This document shows positions 17,044 through 23,639 of a DNA stretch of 52,694 nt, one piece after another (position 1 is the first letter of the stretch; each line of letters opens with the position of its first letter). The position numbers and the translations under genes were made by a program. The notes below the pieces were generated by a model. The model had not been told where the DNA came from and did no database searches. It was given only the letters and a program-made list of their open reading frames with translations. The stretch comes from JBELHR01 sp049607205 (GTDB lineage Bacteria; Bacteroidota; Bacteroidia; Flavobacteriales; Flavobacteriaceae), in assembly GCA_049607205.1 (NCBI GenBank), contig JBMYWH010000015.1, positions 1 to 52,694 on the forward strand, given 5' to 3'.

Positions 17044-17051
17044 CAAATTTA
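17044..17051 (-). promoter_or_regulatory. Candidate -7 box of metK (TAAATTTG)
   Basis: An exact TAnnTTTG match on the minus strand lies 12 nt upstream of the first base of the SAM-II aptamer, so transcription would begin close to the riboswitch. No clear -33 TTG is seen. Confidence 0.5.
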
Positions 17052-17146
17052 TGAATAATATTCAATTAAAATGATAAAATAATGTGAAATATTTGAGGTT
17101 CAGGGTATAGGCCTTGATTTTTTTTTAATGTTTTAAGTCTATTTGT

Positions 17147-17176
17147 TTTGTTATTCATAATACTTTTATATATTTG
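17147..17176 (+). promoter_or_regulatory. Promoter of the metY leader (TTTG, 18 nt, TATATTTG)
   Basis: TTTG at 17147-17150 and TATATTTG at 17169-17176 fit the Bacteroidota -33/-7 consensus with an 18 nt spacer. Transcription would begin near 17183, giving an untranslated leader of about 325 nt before metY. This leader contains two terminator hairpins and two short reading frames. The 607 nt stretch 16901-17507 is otherwise free of ordinary genes. Confidence 0.65.
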
Positions 17177-17216
17177 CTTAAATAAAATCAAGAAAGTGTT
17201 GTTTTCATTTATCAAT

Positions 17217-17264
17217 ATGCATTTAATGACGATTTGTGATGTAAAATTCGCAAGGCTTTATTGA
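17217..17264 (+). CDS. Possible first leader peptide of metY (15 aa)
   Basis: ATG at 17217 opens a frame encoding MHLMTICDVKFARLY and ending in TGA at 17262-17264. It precedes a terminator-like hairpin (17291-17321) by 27 nt. Its last codons (AGG CTT TAT) contain AGGCTTTA (17253-17260), which can pair over 8 bp, with one wobble, to TAGAGCCT (17286-17293), the foot of that hairpin. A ribosome at the stop codon would mask this strand. The amino acid sensed is not obvious: two Met, one Thr, one Ile and one Cys. This is a weaker case than the second leader. Confidence 0.4.
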   Translation: MHLMTICDVKFARLY

Positions 17265-17290
17265 TGTTTTATGTTAACGTTTGTTTAGAG

Positions 17291-17321
17291 CCTCTTTTTT
17301 TAATCGGAAAGAGGTTTTTTT
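17291..17321 (+). terminator. First leader terminator-like hairpin upstream of metY
   Basis: CCTCTTT (17291-17297) pairs with AAAGAGG (17308-17314) around a 10 nt loop and is followed by seven T residues (17315-17321). It lies between the putative metY promoter and metY, so it would end transcription early unless it is prevented from forming. Confidence 0.65.
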
Positions 17322-17331
17322 AAAATCAAAA

Positions 17332-17406
17332 ATGGGAAAATTTAGAATAAATACAATCACGGTAACCACGATGCGTAGCATGTTTAACATGTATACGATG
17401 ATCTGA
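17332..17406 (+). CDS. Met/Thr-rich leader peptide of the metY attenuator (24 aa)
   Basis: ATG at 17332, preceded by an A-rich stretch, opens a 24-codon frame ending with TGA at 17404-17406. The peptide has five Met and five Thr among 24 residues. The second half reads ITVTTMRSMFNMYTMI, with Met codons at 17371, 17380, 17389 and 17398, one every third codon. The stop codon overlaps the start of a segment (17405-17413) that can pair with 17448-17456 and so compete with the terminator just before metY. This is the layout of a ribosome-mediated attenuator such as trpL or thrL. It is too short for routine gene calling. Confidence 0.75.
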   Translation: MGKFRINTITVTTMRSMFNMYTMI

Positions 17407-17456
17407 CATTGCCTAAACTGTATGAAAGAATATAGATAAGTCTCTCTGGTAATGTC
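17405..17456 (+). promoter_or_regulatory. Predicted antiterminator pairing in the metY leader
   Basis: GACATTGCC (17405-17413) and GGTAATGTC (17448-17456) pair over 9 bp with one wobble. The second strand is also the upper 5' arm and loop of the terminator, so the two structures exclude each other. A GGTAA inside the leader frame (17361-17365) could pair with TTGCC (17409-17413) as a protector. Confidence 0.65.
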
Positions 17457-17478
17457 CAATTACTGAGAGGCTTTTTTT
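17439..17478 (+). terminator. Attenuator terminator immediately upstream of metY
   Basis: AGTCTCTC (17439-17446), a bulged T, and GGTAAT (17448-17453) pair with ATTACT (17459-17464) and GAGAGGCT (17465-17472) around the loop GTCCA. This is a 14 bp stem with two G-T wobbles, followed by T7 (17472-17478). It ends 29 nt before the metY ATG and after no upstream plus-strand gene, so its only reasonable role is control of metY. Confidence 0.85.
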
Positions 17479-17507
17479 ATTATCTAAATATTTAAATTTT
17501 TATTATC

Positions 17508-18803
17508 ATGAGTACATTTAATTTTGAAACAAATAGTTTACACGCAGGTCATAACACAAAAGAAACAGGAGGGTCTAGAGCCGTCCCAATTTATCAAACA
17601 TCTTCCTATGTCTTTGATGATAGCGATCACGCCGCAAGGTTGTTTGCCATAGAGGAGCCTGGCTTTATATACACAAGACTTAATAATCCTACTAACGATA
17701 TCTTAGAGCGCCGACTTGCTGCCTTGCATGGTGCTATAGGGGCTGCGGTTTTTGCCTCAGGGACTTCTGCAATCTCCACAGCTTTGTTAACGCTATTGAG
17801 AGCTGGAGATCATATTGTAGCTTCGAGCAGTCTTTATGGAGGGACTTATAACCTTTTAGCGGTAACCCTACCTCGATTAGGAATCAAAACTACTTTTGTC
17901 GATGCGGATCAGGTAGAGTTATTCCAAGAAGCTTTACAGGAAAATACAAGGGCGATTTTTGTGGAATCAGTAGGAAACCCGAAGCTTGATGTTCTGGATC
18001 TAAAAGGCATTTCGAAAATAGCTAACTCCGCTAAAATCCCATTGTTAGTAGATAATACAGTGGCTTCACCAGCGCTATTGAATCCTATTGATCACGGTGC
18101 AGATATTGTTTTGTATAGTTTGACTAAATATATCGGAGGTCAAGGAAATTCCCTTGGAGGTGCAATTGTTGATGCGGGTAAATTTGATTGGTCCAGTGGG
18201 AAGTTTCCTGAATTTACTGAACCTTCGGCTGGGTATCATGGCTTAGTCTATCATGAGGCTTTAGGAGCGGCTTCTTATATCGCAAAACTTAGGATCGAAG
18301 GATTAAGAGATTTCGGAGGGGCTTTGAGTCCATTTAATAGTTTCCAGATTATTCAGGGATTGGAGACCTTGAGTTTGAGGATCAAAAAGCACAGTGAAAA
18401 TGCCTTAGAACTTGCTCAGTGGTTAGAGAATCAAGAGGCGGTAGCTTGGGTGAATTATCCAGGTCTCGTATCAAGCCCTTATCACAAACTTGCTCAAGAA
18501 TACCTTCCGAAAGGACAAAGTGGAATTTTGACCTTTGGGTTGAAGTCCGGCTTCCAAGGAGCCAAAACCCTAGTAGATCGTTTAGAAGTATTCTCTTTAT
18601 TAGCCAATATTGGAGACACAAAGTCCTTGGTGATTCATCCAGCAAGCACCACGCATCAGCAATTAGACGAGCAGGCTCAGAAAGCCTCTGGGGTCAGTAG
18701 GGATTTGATCAGAGTTTCTGTAGGTCTGGAGCATTTAGACGATTTAAAGAAAGACTTTGTACAAGCGTTAAGTTTTGTCAATCAGAAACTTGAGCTTTCT
18801 TAA
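17508..18803 (+). CDS. metY: O-acetylhomoserine sulfhydrylase
   Basis: The 431 aa protein is a Cys/Met metabolism PLP enzyme of the O-acetylhomoserine aminocarboxypropyltransferase length class. It begins FETNSLHAGHNTKETGGSRAVPIYQTSSY. It has YTRLNNPTND (about 55-64), FASGTSAI and the PLP-lysine motif SLTKYIGGQGNSLGG (Lys207). It ends with the HPASTTHQQLDEQ and SVGLEHLDDL segments. It makes homocysteine from O-acetylhomoserine and sulfide in the cytosol. Its substrate would come from the MetX domain of the next gene. Expression is predicted to be set by an attenuator in its leader. Confidence 0.95.
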   Translation: MSTFNFETNSLHAGHNTKETGGSRAVPIYQTSSYVFDDSDHAARLFAIEEPGFIYTRLNNPTNDILERRLAALHGAIGAAVFASGTSAISTALLTLLRAGDHIVASSSLYGGTYNLLAVTLPRLGIKTTFVDADQVELFQEALQENTRAIFVESVGNPKLDVLDLKGISKIANSAKIPLLVDNTVASPALLNPIDHGADIVLYSLTKYIGGQGNSLGGAIVDAGKFDWSSGKFPEFTEPSAGYHGLVYHEALGAASYIAKLRIEGLRDFGGALSPFNSFQIIQGLETLSLRIKKHSENALELAQWLENQEAVAWVNYPGLVSSPYHKLAQEYLPKGQSGILTFGLKSGFQGAKTLVDRLEVFSLLANIGDTKSLVIHPASTTHQQLDEQAQKASGVSRDLIRVSVGLEHLDDLKKDFVQALSFVNQKLELS

Positions 18804-18868
18804 AATTTTCAGAAAAAGAAAAAAAAAGTAGGTAGAGCAAAAAAAAAGATATTAATTTGTAGCTCAAT

Positions 18869-19010
18869 AATATGTTATCAAGAAAGGTGGAGGGATAGAC
18901 CCTGTGAAACCTTAGCAACCCTTTCACTTTGAAAGAAGGTGCTAAATTCTACCCGAAAGGGATAGATAACCTCGAGTATTTTCTATGCTCTGCCTGCTTT
19001 ATAACATATT
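18869..19010 (+). promoter_or_regulatory. Predicted anti-P1 pairing of the SAM-I riboswitch expression platform
   Basis: AATATGTTAT (18869-18878) and ATAACATATT (19001-19010) are exact reverse complements. The first overlaps the 5' strand of aptamer stem P1 and the second overlaps the hairpin in front of the start codon, so the pairing competes with both. Confidence 0.6.
18874..18970 (+). promoter_or_regulatory. SAM-I (S-box) riboswitch upstream of the metX-thrA fusion
   Basis: P1 is GTTATC (18874-18879) with GATAAC (18965-18970). The core follows the S-box consensus closely: ATCAAGAAAGGTGGAGGGA, then CCCTGTGAAACCTTAGCAACC, a CTTTC/GAAAG hairpin (P3), AAGGTGCTAAATTCTACCC, and a GAAA-capped P4. 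The GGTGGAGGGA and TGAAACC pair forms the kink-turn. No terminator follows, so control is probably at translation. SAM as ligand agrees with the methionine operon downstream. Confidence 0.93.
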
Positions 19011-19023
19011 GAATATTATAAAG
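18997..19023 (+). promoter_or_regulatory. Hairpin covering the ribosome-binding region of the metX-thrA fusion
   Basis: CTTTATAA (18997-19004) pairs with TTATAAAG (19016-19023), and the 3' arm ends 3 nt before the ATG at 19027. It would hide the initiation region. The anti-P1 pairing would break it open. Confidence 0.55.
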
Positions 19024-19026
19024 TGA

Positions 19027-22000
19027 ATGCAACAAATATCAATACATAATTATAAAACATTAAGTGGTTCGAACTATTCAAACCTCCCATTGTCCTATGA
19101 AGTTTTTGGACCTGAATTAGGTCAGGCTCCTGTGGTTATGATCAATCATGCCTTGACGGGAAATGCTAAAATAGTTGGACCCGAAGGGTGGTGGAATGAG
19201 TTGGTAGGAGAAGGTAAATGTATTGATACAAGTCTTTACACGGTCTTGGCTTTTAACGTTCCTGGAAATGGTTTTGATGGTTTTGAGATTTCTCAGTACA
19301 AGGATTTTGTGGCCCAGGATGTCGCTCGGATATTTCTTTTAGGGCTAGAGCAATTAAATGTATCTCATTTATTTGCTTTAATTGGAGGGTCTTTAGGAGG
19401 TGGTGTTGCTTGGGAAATGGCGGTACTAGAACCCGAACTTTGTGATTATTTAATCCCCGTTGCCACAGATTGGAAGGCTACGGATTGGTTGATAGCGAAT
19501 TGTCAAATTCAAGAACAAATCCTGCTGAATTCTTCGCAACCTGTTCACGATGCCAGAATGCATGCAATGCTCTGTTATAGAACACCTCAAAGTTTTTCTG
19601 AAAAATTTCAGCGTTCGGTGAATTTTGATCAGCAAGTTTTTAATGTTGAATCTTGGCTCAACCATCATGGGAATAAGCTTCAAGAACGATTTCAGCTCTC
19701 GGCATATAAGTTGATGAATCAATTATTGAAATCCATTGATATTCAAAGAAATGATGGGGTCTTAGAGGATTTACTTTCTCAAATTAAGGCTCAAATACAT
19801 ATTATAGGAGTTGACTCGGACCTTTTCTTTTCTGCAGAGGAAAACAGACAGACCTATAAAAAATTAGCATCGATGCAGTCTAAGGTGCATTATCACGAAA
19901 TACATAGCGCACATGGTCATGATGCGTTTTTGATAGAATATGACCAACTCGAGGAGATGTTAGCTCCTATTTTTAATCCTGATAAAAAACATAAACAATT
20001 GAAAGTACTTAAGTTTGGAGGGCGATCTCTTGCCAACGGAAAAGGTGTGAATCGCGTAGTTGAGATTATAGAGGAAAAGTTGAACCAGGAGCAAAGAATT
20101 GCTTTAGTCTTGTCTGCTCGAGGAACCACGACGGATCAATTGGAAAATTTATTAGAACAAGCACGAAAAGGCTTGGACTATACTCCAGGGTTGGACCAGC
20201 TTTTTGTAGAACAATTAGAGCCAATAGATAGTCTCGATTTATCTGAGTTTAGGTCTTATTTGAGCAGAATTCTTCAAGGGGTTCAAATTCTTGGAGATTA
20301 TTCTGAGAAAATTAAAGATGATTTTCTAGCCCAAGGAGAACTCATGAGTATCAAAGTTGTCGAAGGTCTTTTAAAGCAGCAAGGAGTCGATGCAGTGGCA
20401 GTGGATACAAGACCTTTATTAAAAACGGATTCGAACTTTGGTGCGGCCTCTCCAGAGGAAGCTGTGTCCTCAGAATTGTTCCTAGAAAAACAAAAATCTC
20501 TAAAAGGGAAGGTTGCAATTTATTCAGGATTCATTGGAAGTGATTCCAATGCAGCAACTACAACTTTAGGTAGAAACGGGTCGAATTATTCTGCCTCTTT
20601 GATTGCAAATTTTCTAAATGCTGAAGAATTAGAATCCTATACCCATGTGAGTGGAATCTATACGGCTAACCCAGATTTAGTTCCTAATGCTCAGAGAATT
20701 GAACAACTTTCTTATAAGGAGGCTAATGAAATGGCGAACTTTGGAGCGAATATTCTTCATGCTAAAACGATTATTCCTTTAATCGAAAAGAATATTCCAC
20801 TGCGAATTCTGAACACTTTTGATCCTTCTTACTTAGGGACATTGATTTCCTCAGAAGCCCAAGGAGGAGGGATTAAGTCTTTATCCGTTCAGAAAAATAT
20901 GGCATTGGTAAACCTTGAAGGAAGAGGTCTTCTTGGGAAGGTTGGAGTAGATGCCCGTATCTTCGGAGCTTTAGGACGTGAGCGCATTAGTGTAGGGATT
21001 ATATCTCAAGGTTCTTCCGAGCGAGGAATTGGTTTTGTTGTAGAACAGAAGGACGCACGACAAGCCCAACGCATCTTGGAGTTGGAGTTCAAAAATGACT
21101 TTGTCTCCCGAGATGTGACATCAGTAAGTGTAAAGTCTAATGTAGCAGTACTTTCTGTAATTGGTCAAGACTTGGTCAACTTCCATAAAGCGCTTGCCGC
21201 ACTTGGTAGAAATACCATTAGTCCTTTGCTAATTAATAATACAGTTACAGGAAAGAATATATGTTTAGTCCTTGATCAGAAGGATTTAAATAAGGCAGTG
21301 AATGTGGTGCATGGACAGGTCTTCGGAGCTTATAAGACGATCAACTTGGCCTTGTTTGGAAAAGGTTTAGTTGGAGGAACTTTGATTGAGCAAATCTTGG
21401 AGTCTCAACAGCAGATTTTAGATAGGAGGCAGGTAAACTTGAATATTTTTGCCGTAGCAAATTCAAAAGCCATTTTGATTAATGGTCAAGGAATCTCTTC
21501 TGATTGGGAAGCGCAGCTTAACGCAAGTCTTCCTTTAGAGGATCGGGTACAAGCCGTAATTGATTTTGCTCATGAACATCACTTAGAAAATTTGATTGCG
21601 GTAGATAATACTGCCTCAGCGGATTTTGCCTTGGAATATCCTAGACTAGTGGAGGCTGGGTTTGATTTGGTTTCTTCCAATAAAATTGGAAATACAATTT
21701 CTTATGAGTTCTATAGTGACCTGCGTCAAAAACTTAAGGAAAACAAGAAAAAGTACCTCTATGAGACTAATGTGGGAGCAGGACTTCCACTGATCGATAC
21801 CATTAATTTATTACACCATTCCGGAGAGAGTATTACAAGAATTAAGGGAGTGTTTTCAGGTTCTTTGAGTTATTTATTTAATACTTTTTCTAATGAGGAT
21901 CGTTTGTTTTCTGAAATTTTACAAGAGGCTATTGATAAAGGCTTTACAGAACCAGATCCTCGAGAGGATTTATGTGGAAATGATGTAGGGAGGAAATTAT

Positions 22001-22416
22001 TAATTTTGGCTCGCGAGCTGGATTTAATTAATGAATTTGAAGAGATAAAAATTGATAATTTAATCCCTGAAAACTTGAGAGAGGGGTCATCTGAGGATTT
22101 CCTTGGAAGATTGAAAGAGCTTGATCCAGTGTATCAGAAAATTAAAGAGGATCAAAAACCTGGTCATGTGCTGAGGTATATAGGAGATTTATCCGGTGAT
22201 CTCACAGGTGAAAAAGGTGAATTAGCAGTGAAACTAGTGTCAGTTCCCGATACCAGTAGTTTAGGACAGGTTCAGGGATCTGATTCAATATTTGAAATAT
22301 ATACGGAGTCTTATGGAGATAGACCTTTAGTAATTCAAGGAGCAGGTGCTGGAGCCAAGGTTACCGCTCGTGGAGTATTAGGAGATATCTTGAGATTAAC
22401 CGAAAGTGCCTTATAA
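19027..22416 (+). CDS. Fused homoserine O-acetyltransferase-like / aspartokinase / homoserine dehydrogenase
   Basis: One 1129 aa frame holds three enzymes. Residues 1-318 are a MetX-type alpha/beta hydrolase: HALTGN at 41-46, nucleophile elbow GGSLGG with Ser122, AMLCYRTPQSF, ESWLNHHGNKLQERF, and Asp265 and His298 (HGHDAFL) completing the triad. This part is shorter than free MetX (about 370 aa). Residues about 325-610 are aspartokinase (KFGGRSLANG, GRNGSNYSASLIANF, GANILHAKTIIP), followed by ACT domains (about 620-765). Residues about 770-1129 are homoserine dehydrogenase (LALFGKGLVGG, SSNKIGNTIS, GVFSGSLSYLFNTF, DPREDLCGNDVGRK). It would carry aspartate to O-acetylhomoserine, except for the aspartate-semialdehyde dehydrogenase step. 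It is first in an operon under a SAM-I riboswitch. Confidence 0.93.
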   Translation: MQQISIHNYKTLSGSNYSNLPLSYEVFGPELGQAPVVMINHALTGNAKIVGPEGWWNELVGEGKCIDTSLYTVLAFNVPGNGFDGFEISQYKDFVAQDVARIFLLGLEQLNVSHLFALIGGSLGGGVAWEMAVLEPELCDYLIPVATDWKATDWLIANCQIQEQILLNSSQPVHDARMHAMLCYRTPQSFSEKFQRSVNFDQQVFNVESWLNHHGNKLQERFQLSAYKLMNQLLKSIDIQRNDGVLEDLLSQIKAQIHIIGVDSDLFFSAEENRQTYKKLASMQSKVHYHEIHSAHGHDAFLIEYDQLEEMLAPIFNPDKKHKQLKVLKFGGRSLANGKGVNRVVEIIEEKLNQEQRIALVLSARGTTTDQLENLLEQARKGLDYTPGLDQLFVEQLEPIDSLDLSEFRSYLSRILQGVQILGDYSEKIKDDFLAQGELMSIKVVEGLLKQQGVDAVAVDTRPLLKTDSNFGAASPEEAVSSELFLEKQKSLKGKVAIYSGFIGSDSNAATTTLGRNGSNYSASLIANFLNAEELESYTHVSGIYTANPDLVPNAQRIEQLSYKEANEMANFGANILHAKTIIPLIEKNIPLRILNTFDPSYLGTLISSEAQGGGIKSLSVQKNMALVNLEGRGLLGKVGVDARIFGALGRERISVGIISQGSSERGIGFVVEQKDARQAQRILELEFKNDFVSRDVTSVSVKSNVAVLSVIGQDLVNFHKALAALGRNTISPLLINNTVTGKNICLVLDQKDLNKAVNVVHGQVFGAYKTINLALFGKGLVGGTLIEQILESQQQILDRRQVNLNIFAVANSKAILINGQGISSDWEAQLNASLPLEDRVQAVIDFAHEHHLENLIAVDNTASADFALEYPRLVEAGFDLVSSNKIGNTISYEFYSDLRQKLKENKKKYLYETNVGAGLPLIDTINLLHHSGESITRIKGVFSGSLSYLFNTFSNEDRLFSEILQEAIDKGFTEPDPREDLCGNDVGRKLLILARELDLINEFEEIKIDNLIPENLREGSSEDFLGRLKELDPVYQKIKEDQKPGHVLRYIGDLSGDLTGEKGELAVKLVSVPDTSSLGQVQGSDSIFEIYTESYGDRPLVIQGAGAGAKVTARGVLGDILRLTESAL

Positions 22417-22418
22417 AA

Positions 22419-23597
22419 ATGAAAGAAAAAAAATTTGAAACCCTTGCTGTGAGAACACAGGCAAATAGAAGTGAGCATAAGGAACATTCTGTCCCTTTAT
22501 ATTTGAGTTCAGGATTTGTCTTTGATGATGCAGAAGAGATGCGAGGGGCTTTTGCCGAGGAGTTTAAAAGAGATTTGTATTCGAGATATTCCAATCCGAA
22601 TACCTCCGAATTTATTGAGAAAGTATGCCTGATGGAAGGAGCTGAAGCGGGTTTTGCCTTTGCTACTGGAATGGCAGCGATTTATTCTAGTTTGGCAGCC
22701 TTATTAGATTCAGGTGATCATGTAATTAGTGCTCGAAGTGTTTTTGGGGCGACTCATAGCTTGTTTACTAAGTATTTTCCGAAATGGAATATTTCATGTG
22801 ATTATTTTGATGTAAACCACCCTGAGGAAATTGAGGAATTGATTCGGCCAGAAACTAAGATTATCTATGCAGAAACTCCAACCAATCCAGGGGTGGATAT
22901 TCTGGATTTAGAACTGTTGAGCAATTTGGCTAAGAAGCATAATTGCCTCTTGGTGATCGACAATTGTTTTGCGACCCCTTATTTACAGAATCCTATTAAG
23001 TTTGGAGCGGATTTGGTAATTCATTCTGCCACTAAACTGATGGATGGTCAAGGGAGAGTTCTTGGAGGTGTCACTGTGGGAAGGGCAGATTTGATGCAGG
23101 AGATTTATTTGTTCTCTCGTATTACAGGGCCGGCCATGTCTCCTTTTAACGCTTGGGTGCTTTCTAAGAGTTTAGAGACCCTTGGAGTTCGTGCGGATAG
23201 ACAGTGTGAGAACGCTTTGAAGGTTGCGGAGTTTTTAGAAGCTCATCCTAAGGTTAATTGGGTGAAATATCCTTTTTTGAAGTCTCATCCTCAATATGAA
23301 ATTGCTAAAAAACAGATGCGACTTGGTGGCGTTGTGGTCGCTTTTGAAGTAAAAGGAGGGGTTAATGGAGGACGTGAATTTTTTGATGCCATTAAGATGT
23401 GTTCACTCTCTGCGAATCTTGGAGATACGAGAACTATTGTGACCCATCCAGCCTCAACCACTCATGCGAAATTGGCAAAAGAAGATAAACTCGCCGTTGG
23501 GATTACGGATGGAGCGGTTCGTCTTGCTGTGGGATTAGAACATGTAGATGATATTATTGCAGATATCGCTCAAGCGATTGATTCAGTTGTTGTATAA
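22419..23597 (+). CDS. metZ: Trans-sulfuration family PLP enzyme, probably O-succinylhomoserine sulfhydrylase type
   Basis: The 392 aa protein belongs to the Cys/Met metabolism PLP family, with YSRYSNPNTSEFI (about 54-66), FATGMAAIYSS, AETPTNPGVDILDL, and the PLP-lysine motif HSATKLMDGQGRVLGG (Lys206). The DGQGR variant is typical of MetZ. Cystathionine gamma-synthase and gamma-lyase usually differ there. With an acetyltransferase fused upstream, the natural substrate here may be O-acetylhomoserine, so the name reflects family and not proven specificity. It starts 2 nt after the fusion gene stop. It and MetY would both yield homocysteine, or one of them may act on another thiol. Confidence 0.82.
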   Translation: MKEKKFETLAVRTQANRSEHKEHSVPLYLSSGFVFDDAEEMRGAFAEEFKRDLYSRYSNPNTSEFIEKVCLMEGAEAGFAFATGMAAIYSSLAALLDSGDHVISARSVFGATHSLFTKYFPKWNISCDYFDVNHPEEIEELIRPETKIIYAETPTNPGVDILDLELLSNLAKKHNCLLVIDNCFATPYLQNPIKFGADLVIHSATKLMDGQGRVLGGVTVGRADLMQEIYLFSRITGPAMSPFNAWVLSKSLETLGVRADRQCENALKVAEFLEAHPKVNWVKYPFLKSHPQYEIAKKQMRLGGVVVAFEVKGGVNGGREFFDAIKMCSLSANLGDTRTIVTHPASTTHAKLAKEDKLAVGITDGAVRLAVGLEHVDDIIADIAQAIDSVVV

Positions 23598-23639
23598 GCT
23601 AGAGGTTTTGACGACCTTTGCAGAAGAAATTAGGAAGAT

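Noticed and set aside
17098..17112. CAGGGTATAGG before the metY promoter as a second copy of the cys-operon dyad
   Set aside because: Only one half-site resembles TAGGGTA and there is no inverted partner at the right distance.
17274..17459. A 61-codon open frame on the minus strand in the metK-metY spacer
   Set aside because: It runs antisense to the leader peptide and both terminator-like hairpins, has no family resemblance, and its existence is explained by the AT-rich leader.
20010..20050. KFGGRS in place of KFGGTS in the aspartokinase as a sign of inactivation
   Set aside because: The rest of the active site is intact, and I recall similar KFGGKS or KFGGRS variants in flavobacterial enzymes, so it is probably lineage-specific.
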